Notes: a model not told the origin generated them from the sequence alone. A stretch of 64,000 nucleotides of DNA from Cryptomeria japonica (GCF_030272615.1 NC_081412.1:672711823-672775822), one strand, 5' to 3'; positions 22,001-34,453 are shown, numbered from the stretch's first letter. Translations and numbers: made by a program.

Positions 22001-24340
22001 AGCATATCAACACATGACCATGCAAAATTGATTTGTCGCTCTATGAAGAAACTTATGAACTTTGGTCTCTTTGTCTCTATCAGAGATTGTGCCAGGAATA
22101 TGTTATGTGGAATTTCTTCTGTATCAATGTTTTTTTTGATGGTCTCCTCTAATAACATAGATGATTTTTCTTCATATGATATTGGGAGAATGTCGAACCT
22201 TCCATCTTCAGGTGCCTCAGAGAGGTTTTCACTCTCAGATACGTTCTTTCTTTTTACTTTTTTTGGGTCAGACAGTGCCACAATGTGGTTTTCATTATAA
22301 GACCCGTGATTTTTTTTTATTTTCACATTTTTACGACTGGAAGGCCCAACACCCTCACTGAAATATGCCACATTGTTGAGTTCTATAGTGTATCTTTCCT
22401 TATGGTCCCCAAGAGGAAGCTCATCTTGTATGCCTAGATAGTTAACAAAGGCTTCATCTTTTTGGAATGTGTCGAACTGTACAGGTCCTTCATAGTTCCA
22501 ATCAATAAGTTGGTGGTGAACAAGGGGAAGGCCTTCAATGTTTTTAAAGTCAGTGGGACTAAGGGTGAAGATGTAGTTATATTCAAGTATGTCAAGGTAG
22601 TTTCTAAGGTCATCATTGGCACTCTCCTCATCTATCTTGATCATGAACGAGTTTAACTTGTCATCACTTAAAGCACATTCAAGGACAGGTGTCCTCATCC
22701 TTCATGATTTCAACCTAGAACCTAGAGGCAAAGACTATGTGGGGTCCTCAAGGGTTGTTTCTTGACCAACTTAATTTTTTTAATAAAATTCCTCCTCTTC
22801 TATGGGTTCAACTAGTTCTTTGAATGTTTCACTGAGTTCATAGTCACTAGAGGATTTATCCGAACCCCATTCCCATTCATTAGATTCAGTGGAATAGCGG
22901 TTCTCTTGTTGATCTTTGGAAGCTTTGATTTGTAACTCTTCTTCTGCCTTTCGATCATTTACCCTAGAAGATATGAAACCAAGCCCTTTCAAGTGCTCTT
23001 TTTTAAATGTCAATTTAGGTTACAAAGGTTGAATGATACTTTCCTTTCTTAAATCAAGAGGACTTTTACCATCATACACAATCTTTTGTAGGATGTAGAA
23101 CCCTTTGCCATATTTTTTGCATGGTATGTTGATGTGATTTTGTGTTCCATCTTCAGGGTCCTTGTAAAGCATTTTGTAGAGGTCTTCTTCTTCCATTTCA
23201 CCCCACTTTTGGAAGATAGTAGGATCCCATTTGAGTCTAATGATAGATACCCATTTAGAAGGATGTGGTCGGCCATATTCTTCTGGTGAACTCATAACTT
23301 GTCGTAAGCACATGGTTTGATTCCAAGTGTATTCACCCATGCCTTTGTCCTTATATTTAACTTTAAGCTCACCTTTTTTTTATGTTGAAGGTTTCAATGA
23401 GTTAGGGTCAATGTATGTCAAAGAAGGGATAGCTTCTCTATTATTTGGAATGATTGTCTCAACTTTTGGTCTAAAGTTATTGCAGTATATAAATGGATTA
23501 GGATCACAATTAACTGTTACTTCAACTCCATTGTGAGGAAACTTAATGGATTGGTGGTATGTAGATGGGACTGCCCTCATCTCATGAATTTGAGGATGTC
23601 CTAGCAATATGTTGTATGTGAGATCTAGGTTTAGGACTTGACAAACCACATCCTTTGTAACTAGCCCAACTCTGAGGGGCAAGGTGATCATGCCTTTGGA
23701 TTAATGCTCTTCATCATTATATACTTTGATGGTAATTTTGTTTGTAGTATTCACAACTTTGTCTAGATATCCCAATTGTATTATTGTGTGCAAAGTGCAT
23801 ATATTGAGACCAGCTCCTCCATCTATTAGGACTCATTTTATTTGGTGTTTGTGTAGGAAGGCTTCAATGTGTAAAGGTACATCATATGGTTGACTCATAG
23901 ATGCGTCGTCATCTTTTGTGAATGTCAGGGAATCTAGAACAGAAAGGTATCCCACCATGGCTTGAAACTGGTCCACGTTTAGATCAGTGGGGATGGAAGT
24001 GTCTCTCAAAGTTTTTTCAAGAATGGCTTTATGTGTAGGGGATATGCATAAAAGCTCAAGGATTGAGATAAGCCCGAGTTTCTTCCCTAATTGTTCTACA
24101 AGGTCATACTCAGGTTTAGTTAATGGGGTGTTTTTAGCTAAAGCCCCTTGAAAAGTGAATTTACCTTGATGAGTTATGACATTACATTCAGAGGTAGGTT
24201 CAGAAGAAGATCTAATTCCTTTCAGGACAACCTTGGGTATTTGGGTATAATTCTCAGGTGTTTTGTCCTTTATAATAATGGTAGAGACATAATTGTCCAC
24301 TGAAATGTGATTGATAGTTGAATCATAGTTATAGGATGCT
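22001..24340 (-). pseudogene. G1 protease and long pol linker
   Basis: The aspartic protease reads VLIDGGAGLNIC (23809-23832 on the minus strand, DGG in place of the common DTG or DSG) and later LTYNILLGHPQIHEM, the family's downstream hydrophobic-Gly motif. Before it (24300-23833) lies a gag/pro spacer. After it comes a poorly conserved linker (about 23340-22780, acidic) and a 238-residue block (22698-21982) with NYEGPVQFDTFQ, ending in FAWSCVDMLRLDPD. Plant gypsy RTs are typically preceded by such a FAW..DM..ID/LDP phrase. All parts are in the gag frame. Stops occur at intervals of roughly 100 codons. Confidence 0.8.
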
Positions 24341-24354
24341 CTGGTATAGTTGGT

Positions 24355-26388
24355 CTAGTTATCTATGGCTTTATATTTTCCCTTGTCATGCTTTGGGAAT
24401 GGTTCTTTAAACATCTCATGTTCTTGATTGGATGAGTATCCTTCAATCTCAATGTCACCTCTATCAATAAGATCTTGTATGATGTTCTTCAGTCGATGAC
24501 AATTTCCTATTTTATGTCCCTTTCTCTTGTGATATTCATAGTATTCATCGTCATTCCACCAATTTGGTTTGACCTTTGGCTCATATGGAGGCAAATCTAG
24601 AATTGTGATTATCTTGTTTTCTACTAGCTTCTTGAAAGCTGACTCAAGTGATTCTCCCAATGGCGTATACTTCCTTCATGATTTTGAAGCTATTTGAGTA
24701 TTCACTTGATTGTTTGTAGAGCTTGATCCAGAAAAAATGATTTTGGGTTGTACTACATTGGCATCAACAACACCATCACTGACTGTGTTTTTGTTTTTAT
24801 TCCAAAATCTTGGCTTGTCTTTTCCTTTAAAGTCCTCTTTGTTTTCTTTGAATATTTTAACAATGCCTTGCTCAATTAGGACTTTCTCTATTGCTAAGCC
24901 TTTTTCAATGACATCCTTGAAGGTGGAAAAACAAGCTTTTCTTAGATCATAACCAATTTCTCTATGGACATTCTGGGTGAACATCTCTACCATTTGTTTT
25001 TGTGGAATTTCACAAGAGCATCTACTGGCTAGATTCCTCCATCTTTGTAAAAATGATGAAAAAGATTACCCATCCTTTTGTTTGGTGTTGCACAAAGTAG
25101 TGACTAATATGTTTGTCTCTATGTTGTATGAGAAATGTTGGATAAATGCCTCTACAAAGTCACACCATGACTTAATTCCAGGTGGAAGTTGGGAGAACCA
25201 TTCCATAGCTTGATCACCTAAGCTCTATGGGAATAATCTCATCAAATACATCTCTTCTTCTGCTACCTCAATGCAAGCTATGAAAAACTTTCTTATATGT
25301 GCCTTAGGATCCCCTTTTCCTCTGTACTTATCAAACTTAGGTGTCACAAAGTGTGTAGGAAATGGAGGCTTTGGAATTATTTTGTCAAATGGATAGGGAC
25401 ATATGTCTCTCATTGTATAAGATGGCTTTGGTGTATTTATGTCCTCCATTTTCTTTTGTAAGTCCTTAATTTGCTGCTCCAAATTGTTCTTAGGTGGAGA
25501 CTGACTTCTTGGACCATACCCCATGCCTGAACTACCAGGTGGAGGAGGAACATGTTGCATATATGGATGGTATTGATCATACACATGTTCATATGGAGGT
25601 CTATAGTGATGCTTCATATAAGGACCATTTGATATAGAGTCATAATGAGGAATGGAATATCTATTTTGTCCATGTATATAATACTCTACAGGCATGTCAT
25701 GAGTTTGTTCTAGTGTGTTGAACCCAAATTTTATGTGAGGTTTCCTTGTGTCCAAATTTTGAGCATGCCTTTGGATATCCAATTGCTTTGGTGGTTGGTC
25801 CTTAGTATTGGTATGTGATTGAGTATATTTTTTTGCATAAGACTTACATAATGGTCTGCGAAGGTGAATATCATATGCTTGACCATGTGTATGTGGGACC
25901 TCAAGTTTTTGAAACAAAGATGATGGTGATTCAGGTACTATATGTGGTCCTCTATTGCCTCCACTATTAGGCCTCCTTTGATCCATGTTGTATTGAGTTT
26001 GTTGCAAGGGTTTATTTTCCATTAGTTGAGACATGCCAAAATCATTCGGGATCTTGGCTCCACTTTGTGCCATCACTTGTAAGAAATATTATCTATCTCT
26101 CCTCATTATTTCCTCAACCAATCGATTAAAACGGGGATCCATAATGGAGTCTTTCACTTATGTTGAATGTATGGAAAAGTTGTCCATATTGTCATTGTGT
26201 GTACCATTGTTTTTTGTATTATCCATGTTCTTAACATTTTGAATGTTTCTATAAGCATCCATGTCAGGTAATGTGGTATGATCAGAATTGAAAAAGACAT
26301 CATTGTCATACTTATAGGTACTCATGTTTGCGGACTCTTGAGCCTCTTTAGCTTCTCTCCTAGGTTTTTGGGAATGGGTTTCAACCAT
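24355..26388 (-). pseudogene. G1 gag (Retrotrans_gag plus degenerate knuckle)
   Basis: Begins at an ATG at 26388 (MVETHSQKPRREAKEAQES). A Pro/Tyr/His-rich N-terminal half (26076-25300) includes PPPPGSSGMGYGPRS and a short coiled coil. The capsid-like Retrotrans_gag domain follows, with MRLFP then GDQAMEWFSQLPPGIKSWCDF (stop at 25225) and HREIGYDLRKACF. Near the end is a knuckle in the Tat style, YEYHKRKGHKIGNCHRLK, whose first Cys is Tyr, followed by DLIDRGDIEI. The whole stays in one frame with the downstream pol. It would form the particle shell. Confidence 0.85.
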
Positions 26389-28357
26389 GAACTAGGTATT
26401 GACCAAGATGTGTCAGACTAGATGAAAATGGAAAAAAGAGTATGGAAGACCAAGAGTTGGATGGAATGTAAATGAATCTGAAGTGTACTTGCAATGTCCA
26501 AAGTGTAAGACCAAGTATGTATGTAGTAGAGTAGGCATGGATTCCAAAGAGATGATATTTTCTCTTGATGAGGTAAGTTGACCTTGACTCTAAGTAAGAC
26601 CAAATGAGACCCAAAGGTGATAGACCTTGATGAGGGACCACTTAGCAAAATGTTGTTGTATGTATTGGGTTGACAAAGTAAGACGAGGACAAGCAAGTGA
26701 CCTTTTGACTCAAGTTTAGACAAATGTGAATGTAATGCAAGGTGTAAAACAATGATGGACTTTGTGAGACCTAGGATGAATTCTAGATGAAAACTTAGAG
26801 AGATAACCTAGGAAGCTCAATAAGTTTGAAACTGACTGCTCTTGTTTGTTGGACTATAAATTTTTCCAATTTTGATAAACAAACGTGCTTGTATACTTCA
26901 CAGATGCAATTAAATGATATAGATGTGGTTGAATAATGCACAGGCGTATTTCTAAGATTTTGTAAATGCAATTTTATTTAGGATGACATAGACACATTTG
27001 TGCCCTTCATAGATGTGGCTAAATGATACAGATGTGATTCTATCACACACAGACGCGTTTCTGAAAACTGAGTTTAATTTTTCCAATTTGTAAAGTTATT
27101 TGTTCTGACCAAATCTTGATTTTTGACTATTTTTCCATGACAAGAGGACACAATTTTGATGAAGACTCAAATTTTGTAAGTGTTCATACTCAAAATAACT
27201 CAAATAAAAGTTTTTTGTTTGATGTAAAAATGTTTTGCATACACTTGAAGACACAAAAGACAATGTTTTGATGTTTGATCTTGAATGTTTGAATGTTCAA
27301 AATAGGATAAGCACAATTCTTATGGCTGGCCAAGACAATAGTTGTTGATCCCACATGGGGTTTCCCCTGAGGCTATGCTATTCAGAGTGGATACTTAGAT
27401 GTTTTACCCCACTAGCTCTACCGTTGACCCTCACTTCTCTAGGGTAGCCAAGCATTAGTGTTGGTATGAACTAATTAGCACACGTTAACCATGGTGTTCA
27501 CCATGGATACAATTATTTATAGTAGTTTGGAAGAGGATGGCTTTTCCTTGCTACCACTTAGGTCATCCTTTCCTCACTAGTAGTCCTAATGACCACATGG
27601 GGAGACAGAACCTCTAGAGATTAAACAAAAAGAGCCTATTGCTCAAGACACAAAAGACATTGAATCAATTTTAGTGCACCAATTGAAGTGTTTGGTAATC
27701 TATGAAAATAAGGCACACAATAAAGATCAAAAGAAAACCCTTGTCAAGGTCCTGCAACAAACATTTGTTAGTAGTTTGGATTGTTTCAAATGACTACCCC
27801 TTTCTACAAGCACACAAGTTAGGTAAATTTTAGATCCAAAAGACTTTGTGAGATAGGGGCCTTCGACAAAATGTTTTGCTTTCAAGACAAGCTACACCAA
27901 TTTTGCTAGCTAAATCACAAGATGTTAGCCCGAAATAAACCAGATCTGAAATCCAAATGATGAAATAAAGCCTCAAAACTGGATCAAAAACTGAAAATGC
28001 AAAATCTAATACATAAACATGGTTAAACCTAATGCAAACGCGACAAAAAATTGCAAACGCATTTTAATTCGTCACAAATGCGCCTATATCACACAAATGT
28101 GTTTCCCAAATGCAGACGCGACTAAGAGATTCACAGATGTGGTTTGAAATCACAGACGCAACCCTACAATCTGTAAAATAAGATAAAATGATGTCGAATG
28201 TAAATGCAGTTACAAAGATCACAAATGTAGAATAAAAGCAAAAATATAGTTACAGGATGCATAGACACAAAAATGTCAAAAGTTGTCGGAAACATCAGAT
28301 ATGTAACTTCAAAAACACAAAATTTGCAACAAAAAATGTTAAATGCAAAAGGGGCAA
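26389..28357 (-). other. G1 5' leader with degenerate ACAGACGCG-type repeats
   Basis: About 2 kb between primer site and gag ATG, without a convincing gene. Two stretches (26880-27080 and 28030-28270) are scattered with short units such as CACAGACGCG, ACAGATGTGG and AAACGCG, about 20-35 bp apart, many with CG changed to TG or CA. Long leaders are usual in Tat/Ogre elements. A spliced leader is possible; I could not define splice sites. Confidence 0.55.
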
Positions 28358-28377
28358 GGGTCCCACCGGGTGTGCCA
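28358..28377 (-). other. G1 primer binding site
   Basis: Three bases inside the 5' LTR, the minus strand reads TGGCACACCCGGTGGGACCC. It begins with TGG, complementary to the CCA tail of a tRNA. I do not assign the tRNA species with confidence. Confidence 0.6.
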
Positions 28378-28380
28378 AAA

Positions 28381-29119
28381 TGTTTATGGTAAAAATGGAA
28401 ACAACAATATTGAAAGACTAAATAGATTCAACCACAAAACCCTAGCCTAACAACAACATAGATCCACCACAAGATATGAAAATTACCCAAGACAATGCAA
28501 ATCAAATGAAATCAGAAAGATTATACCATCACATGTCTAATAGGGTTTGGATCTCCATTCTTCCTATCTCCATTGATCTTTCTTGATATATTTGCTCTCA
28601 GATTTTATGTGTGCACAAGAGCTCAACAAAGAACAGAAATGTGGTTGCAAGTAGGCTTGATCACATATGAAAGTTTGAAAGCATCTCCTTATATAGAAGA
28701 CACTATAAAAAATGGAGGGATAAGATTGAGAGGTGTAAAAGATAAATGGTTGAATATGATTAGAGGGTAGGTAAAAGAAATAAGAAATTAATGAGAGGGT
28801 AGGTAGTGTAGGAATTAAGAGATGAATGACATGTGTCATAGGTAGAAAAGGCTAATGAATTAAATAAATAAAGATTTATTTAATTAATAGAAGAAGTGGG
28901 ATCAATTAAATAAATAAGATGTTTATTTAATTTTGGAAAAGGGGAATTTAAATAAATAATAGTATTCATTTAAATGAGAAATAAGACTAGAAGAGGAAAA
29001 ATGAATTAATTAAATAAATAAAGATTTATTTAATTAATAGAAGAATTACGCTTAAAATAATTAAATAAATAAAGATATTATATTTATTTAATTAGACAAG
29101 ACAATTTTAGGTGTCTATA
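28381..29119 (-). repeat. G1 5' LTR
   Basis: Pairs with 10386-11156. It lacks about 30 bp present there near 10690-10715, and carries the same palindrome cluster. Its right edge touches the target duplication GGTAA at 29120-29124. Confidence 0.93.
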
Positions 29120-29124
29120 GGTAA

Positions 29125-29804
29125 ATCCCACAAGATACAAATCTATGATTGGAGGTTTGCTTTATTTGACTTAGACTAGGCCTGACATAATGAATGTTGT
29201 TTGTATTGCATCTAGATTTCAGAGTGATCCTAGAGAAAATCATGAGAGTGCAATGAAAAGAATTTTTAGATACTTTCAAGGTACATCTATATATGGTTTA
29301 TGGTACCTTGAGGATGGTGAATTTACTTTATGTGCATATCCAAATGTTTATTGGGCTAGAGATGTTGATTACCGGAAAAGTACTTCCGGTGGAGCTTTCT
29401 TTCTTGGAAAGAAGTTGGTTTCATGGATCAGCAATAAACAATCATGTACTTCTTTATCTACTGCCAAAACTGAGTATGTTGTTGCTGCTACTAACTGTAC
29501 ATAGGTTTTATGGATGAAGAAAATGTTGAAGGCCATCAAAGTGCACTGCATTGGACTGGTAGTTATTCACCATGATAACTCTGTTGCTATTGACATATCA
29601 AAGAATTTGATATCTCACTCTAAGGCAAAGCACATATATATCAAGTATAACTTTTTGAAGAAGAAGGTGGACGAAAATGAAGTTAGATTGGTTTATGTGA
29701 ACACTAAATAGCAGATTGTAGATATTTTCACTAAACCTTTTCCTAAAGAACCATTTAAGTACTTGAGAGATAGGTTAGGGGTTTTAGCCCCCTCCAACAC
29801 ATAA
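29125..29804 (+). pseudogene. C2 RNase H (3' end of pol)
   Basis: Continues the C2 pol frame after G1. The connection MIGGLLYLT (one stop) leads to ASRFQSDPRENHE, FRYFQGTS, CAYPNVYWARDV, KSTSGGAFFL, KTEYVVAATNCT and HSKAKHIYIKYNFL. At the first catalytic site the family's TDADWAGD is PNVYWARD, so that Asp is lost, while the Glu of EYVV is kept. Stops occur at about 29502 and 29709; the natural end is the TAA at 29802-29804. Direct relatives in the window are C3 (to 54752) and C1 (6226-6669). Confidence 0.85.
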
Positions 29805-30225
29805 CTGATTGATGTGTTTTGGCATTAGTCCAGTATGCATTATTAGATATATTATTCATTCTAGTACTGATGTGGGGATTCTACTACTCAAGGGAAGTAG
29901 TTAGCTTTGTGATTCAGTGGTTTATGTTTTTGCTTTGATATTTTTGTTAAATTTTTGGAATTGATGTCAAAGGGAAAGATATATTGATGTGAAAAAGAAA
30001 AACTTAAGGAGTTGTATATATTAGGGGGAGAGATATATGCATAATTCAGATCTTTACAAAGATATCATTCACAGGGGGAGTTTTGTCTTTGTTTCAAAAT
30101 TTCAATGCTATATCTTTGAGTGGGAGATTCTTGGTTGTCCTCCATTAGGGGAGACTTGTTTGGAATTTCTTGGTACTTAGATGTTTTTCACATCTAGTGT
30201 TTCCATCAATTTCAAAGGGGTGGAT
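29805..30225 (+). other. C2 3' UTR with repeated polypurine tracts
   Basis: Contains several G-rich purine motifs: TCAAAGGGAAAGA near 29967, TTAGGGGGAGAG near 30025, CAGGGGGAG near 30075, TTAGGGGAGAC near 30147, and CAAAGGGGTGGAT directly before the LTR. No gene is seen. Confidence 0.65.
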
Positions 30226-31115
30226 TGTTGGCCATTTGGAGGATTTTATTATGTGTTGCATTGATGTTTTGTCATTGATGTCAACACTAGTCGTTTTGGA
30301 TGATTTACCGACACCCTTCTAGTCTAGATAGGTTGAGTTATTTCTAGTTGGTTTGGATCCAGCATGATCCGGTATGCTCTGGTATGGTTTCATTATGGAA
30401 TTGACTTATTCATGATAGTCATGTTCATATTTAGTCAGTTGGTTTTGGTCTAGTGATCGGATGCTATCATGTTTTCTTGGAAGCTTGGCTTGTGGTTTCG
30501 ATGAGGGTTTCACTAGAAGAGACTTTTATGAAGATCTTTTATGATATTCATAAGTGGTGTTTGTGTAAATTCTGGTATGGATTCAGGATGCTGATGGTGA
30601 TCATGTTTGAGACTTGATAGATGGAGATCATTGCTTTAGTGTGTGGACCTATATTGGGTCTTGATTGATCTAGGTTATGGACTGACTTTATATAGGTCCA
30701 CACGCTAAAGAAATGATCTCCATCCACCAAGTCTCAAATATAACCACCATCAACATCCTAAACCCATACAAGAAGTTGCACCAAAACCACTTATGCATAT
30801 CATCAAAGACCATAAAAATCTCTATTGGTGAAACCCTCATCGGAACCACAAGCTAAGCTTCCAAGAAAACATGATAGCATCTAATCACCAAACCAAAATC
30901 AATTGATTGAATATGAACATGAGTATCATGAATAAGCCAATTCCATAACCAAACCATACTAGACCACACCAGATCATGTTGGATCCAAACAAACTAGAAA
31001 CCACTCAGCCTAATAGGACTAGAAGGGTGTCAGTAAAACATCCAAAACAACTAGTGTTGGCATCAATGACAAAACATCAATGCAAGACATAATCATTTCC
31101 TTCAAATGGCAAACA
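30226..31115. repeat. Palindrome of two head-truncated copia LTRs
   Basis: The left arm (30226-30692) is the start of a copia LTR in plus orientation, beginning TGTTGGCCATTTGGAGG. The right arm (about 30693-31115) is the reverse complement of the same LTR segment, ending at GGCAAACA (TGTTTGCC on the minus strand). The arms align along their whole length with scattered mismatches; both lack the distal part of the LTR. The right arm abuts the ATATT target-site copy and the C1 reverse transcriptase. Confidence 0.85.
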
Positions 31116-33490
31116 ATATTCACCTCCAAAAATGATTTCATCAATAAAGGCCTTAATAATCAGTATATCATCATCAGTGACTTTATAATATAGATTACTG
31201 TTAGCATTACCTTTCATGAAACCAAGCTTTAAAAGATATTTGTCCAACCTTTCATACCGAGATCTAGGTGCTTGTTTCAATCCATATAAGGCTTTCTTTA
31301 ACCTATAAACCATGTTTTTATTAGCTGAAAGTGAAAAAACATTAACTTGATCAATATAAACTTCCTCATCAAGATCCCCATTTAGAAAGGTACACTTAAC
31401 ATCCATCTGATAAACCTTGTAGTTTTTATGTGCAACATAGGCAAGAAATAATCTTATAGTTTCAAACCTAGCTATAGGTGCAAAAGTTTCACCATAATCA
31501 ATTCCTTCCTTCTGATATTATCCTTCACAAACCAATCTATCTTTATTCCTCACAATTCATCCATCATCATTTAATTTACTCCTAAAAACTCATTTATTTC
31601 CAATAACATTCTTATTTTTAGGTTGGGGAACTAAAATACATGTGTTATTCTTTTCTATCTAATCTAATTCTTCTTCCATAGCTTTCATCCAACATTTATC
31701 TTTACATGCTTCAGTTACTGATACTAGTTCAACTTGAGAAATTAAACATACCTCATTAGTTTTCAATCTTCTTCTTGTCCTCACTCATTTTTTCTTATCC
31801 CTAATGATATAATCTTCTGAATGATTCAACCTTACATACCTAGGAGTCTTCTGATTCTTTGTTCCTCTTTCCTGATCTTTAATTACTGTTGAATTTTTGA
31901 TACTGTAGGAGTAACCAGTTTAGCATTTTGCTCTGATAAAGGTGTTACTGGTTTAGTTATCATCATTTCCACTACCTATTCTTGCTCATAAATTCACATT
32001 CGAATTCCATTTTTCTCATCTACCTTGACATTAGCACTCTCCACAATTCTTTGCAATCTTTTGTTATAACATATATATGCTTTGCTTTCATTAGAATAAC
32101 CAAGAAATATTCCTTCATCACATCTAGGATCAAACTTGCCAATTAAATCATCTCTCTTGATATAACATTTACTACCAAAGATTCTGAAGTACTTAACTGT
32201 AGGTGTATTCCCAAACCATAGCTCATAAGGTGTCTTACCGATTTCTCCTCTGATATGAACTCTGTTGAATGTATACTTTTTTGTGCTCACAGATTCTCTC
32301 CAATAGATATGAGGTAGATTATATTCCATCATCATGGCTCTAGAAGCATCCAATATAGTTATGTTCTATCTTTCCAAAAATCCATTCTGCTGAGGTTTCT
32401 AAGGAGCAAAAAATTGTCTCCCTATGCCATGCTTCTCACAAAAGTTATTAAACTCACCGGATGTGAATTCTCCACCATGATATGACCTTAAGCACTTAAT
32501 CTTCAATCCTATCTTAGTTTCAACCTTAGCTTTAAATATTTTAAACTTTTCAAAAGCCTCAGATTCTCCCTTAGAAAAGTAACCCGCATCATTCTAGAAT
32601 AATCATCAATGATTAGTATAAAATATCTATCACCTTGAAAACTTTTGCTTCTAGCTGGACCACACAAATCAGTCTGAATAAGATCAAGAACATCATTAGA
32701 TTTATCTTGTATACTGTTAAAAGAGGTTGTGACATGTTTTCCCATTTGACATTCTTTACATACCAGATTATAGGGCTTCACAATCTTAGGTATATCTCTA
32801 ACTATCTTAGTTTAGCTAATTTTTACCATGCAATCAATATTCACATGACATAGCCTTTTATGCCAAAGACATTTCTTATCCATTTGTGTAATCAAACATG
32901 TCTTCTCACTGGAATTCAAATGAAATATATTACCTTTTATCTTAGTATCAGTTTCAATCTCCAATCCAAATCTATTAATGATCTTGCATTTTCCATCCTT
33001 GAATTGTAATTGAAATCTCTTATCCACCATTAATTGTCCTACACTCAAAATATTATGATTTAAACCTTCAAAATAATAAACATTATCAGTATTGTGCTTA
33101 CCATCTTATGATATAGTTCCTCTTCGTTTGATTACACATGTTTTGTAATCTCCAAATATAACCAGATCGCCATCAGATTCTTGCAAAGATAGAAACTTCC
33201 TTTTTTCTCCAGTCATGTGATGTGAACATCCACTATCAATTACTCATTCATCCTTATCTTCAGGTAAATTCTCTTGTAGTGCCAGATCATCTTCCTTTAT
33301 AGCTAGGAACACCCATTCCTTTCCATTACCAGAACCACTAGTAGAGTATTGTGTTGGTTCATCGTCAGAATCAGCCACACCTTCCTCATCTGCAAAGTAA
33401 CATGATTTATCTCTATTTCTCCTATACTTATGATTGTTTTGATATTCAGCATTAGGTTTAAAACATCTTCTATCTCTTTCTTCAAATCTT
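31116..33490 (-). pseudogene. C1 pol: protease, integrase, reverse transcriptase N-terminal part
   Basis: The protease site VIDSGCSHHMTG is near 33235, with a TGG-to-TGA change just before it. The pre-integrase region (33048-32812) has CLWHKRLCHVN. The integrase core keeps all three acids: QTDLCGP, IIDDYSRM and GGEFTS. Its HHCC zinc-binding motif is represented by CKECQMGKHV (about 32755). The C-terminal integrase part is at 32353-31994. The RT (31650-31116) has [11 protein letters not shown] and [14 protein letters not shown], and its catalytic motif reads FIDE instead of YVDD. Several frameshifts and stops break it. It is interrupted by the C2 insertion at 31116. Confidence 0.85.
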
Positions 33491-34396
33491 TAATTCCTTT
33501 TAGGATATCTAGATGCAAAATGACCTATCTTATTACATGCAAAATATTTAAAAGGTGACTTTCCTTCATACTTACTTCCTACTAGTCCTTTAGGTACTCT
33601 AGAAAAAAGGGCTTCAAGTTGATCAAATTCTTCATCTTCTCTCTTCATATATTCTAATTTCTTTGCATACAAAGCTTTCCAATCTTGCTTTCTAGTTGAT
33701 GATGTAAATGCATGATAAGCAAGTTTAGACTTCATAGCTCCAAAAGGTCCAAATTCTTCAAGCTCAAAAGAAGATAATTTCCTAACAAAGGTATCCCTAT
33801 TGATAGAAGTATTCACCATTGTTCTCAATTCATTAATTGTAGTAGCCTTCATCTTATAAGCTAGTGGTAAAGCTCTCAGAACTTTAGAAACTATTTCATC
33901 TTCCCTCAAAGATCCACCACAACATTGAATTTTCATGATAATCTCATTTACCCTTTCCATAAATGTAGTAATCCTTTCATCTTCCTCGATCTTAAAATTT
34001 TTATATCTCACCTAGTAACCATCAAGTTTAGAAATCTTAATAGTAGGGTCACCTTCATTTAAAGTCTCCAACTTGTCCCATATATCCTTTCCTATTATCT
34101 ATCAATCGCATTATTTGTTGATCAGAAAGTGCACACAAGAGGGCTTCTCTAGCTCTACAATCATTCTCAAGCTCCTTATCCAAGTTTTCTGAAGGAGGAT
34201 TTCTAGATGTCAGATTAAAAGGAATAACCCCATTCTATGTGATCTCCCAACTTTCCTTACCAAGAAATCTTAGATGAGTCTCCATCCAAATATTTCATAC
34301 TCTGTAATTTGTTCCAACAAACCTAAGAATTTCTCTCCAAAAGACAGTTGTAGATGAAATAGATGAACTAGATGAACTTGAATTATTAGTCACCAT
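33491..34396 (-). pseudogene. C1 gag (UBN2-type)
   Basis: Starts at an ATG at 34396 (MVTNNSSSSS), 44 bp after the primer site. It has the copia gag phrases KLETLNEG (upstream, other frame), MRYKNFKIEEDERI and IQCCGGSLREDE. The zinc knuckle at about 33511-33552 reads YFACNKIGHFASRY, with both terminal Cys changed to Tyr, which should abolish zinc binding. The longest open part is 34011-33490; upstream it is in another frame with stops. The same protein is at 7011-7840 and 50541-51474. Confidence 0.82.
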
Positions 34397-34439
34397 AGGA
34401 TCTTCCTCAAGTAGTTAATATTCAATAGAGAGGACCAGA

Positions 34440-34453
34440 GCTCTGATACCAAT
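34440..34453 (-). other. C1 primer binding site (tRNA-iMet)
   Basis: The minus strand reads ATTGGTATCAGAGC immediately after the LTR end CTAACA. This is the unmutated copia initiator-Met primer site. Confidence 0.92.

Larger units (their letters stand above)
10386..29119 (-). mobile_element. Gypsy G1 (Tat/Ogre-like), inserted in C2, split by N2
   Basis: LTR retrotransposon of 18.7 kb including the 7.6-kb N2 insertion. LTRs are 10386-11156 (3') and 28381-29119 (5'), starting TG when read on the plus strand and ending TCTACA or TCTATA. The 5-bp target duplication GGTAA is exact at 10381-10385 and 29120-29124. On the minus strand the order is 5' LTR, primer site, 2-kb leader, gag, protease, linker, reverse transcriptase, RNase H, a second archaeal-type RNase H, minisatellite, polypurine tract, 3' LTR. 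The two-RNase-H layout and the tandem repeats near the 3' LTR are known features of the Tat/Ogre lineage. No integrase was found. Confidence 0.92.
29120..30692 (+). mobile_element. Copia C2, 3' part
   Basis: Resumes C2 exactly after the G1 target duplication. It contains RNase H (29125-29804), a 3' UTR with repeated polypurine tracts, and the first 467 bp of a 3' LTR starting TGTTGG at 30226. The LTR is cut at about 30692, where an inverted copy of the same LTR segment follows. Confidence 0.85.

Noticed and set aside
20641-24340. Integrated plant pararetrovirus (caulimovirid)
   Set aside because: The RT is flanked by paired LTRs with a target duplication, a long gag and a second RNase H, and no movement-protein motif was seen. 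This is a Tat-type gypsy element.
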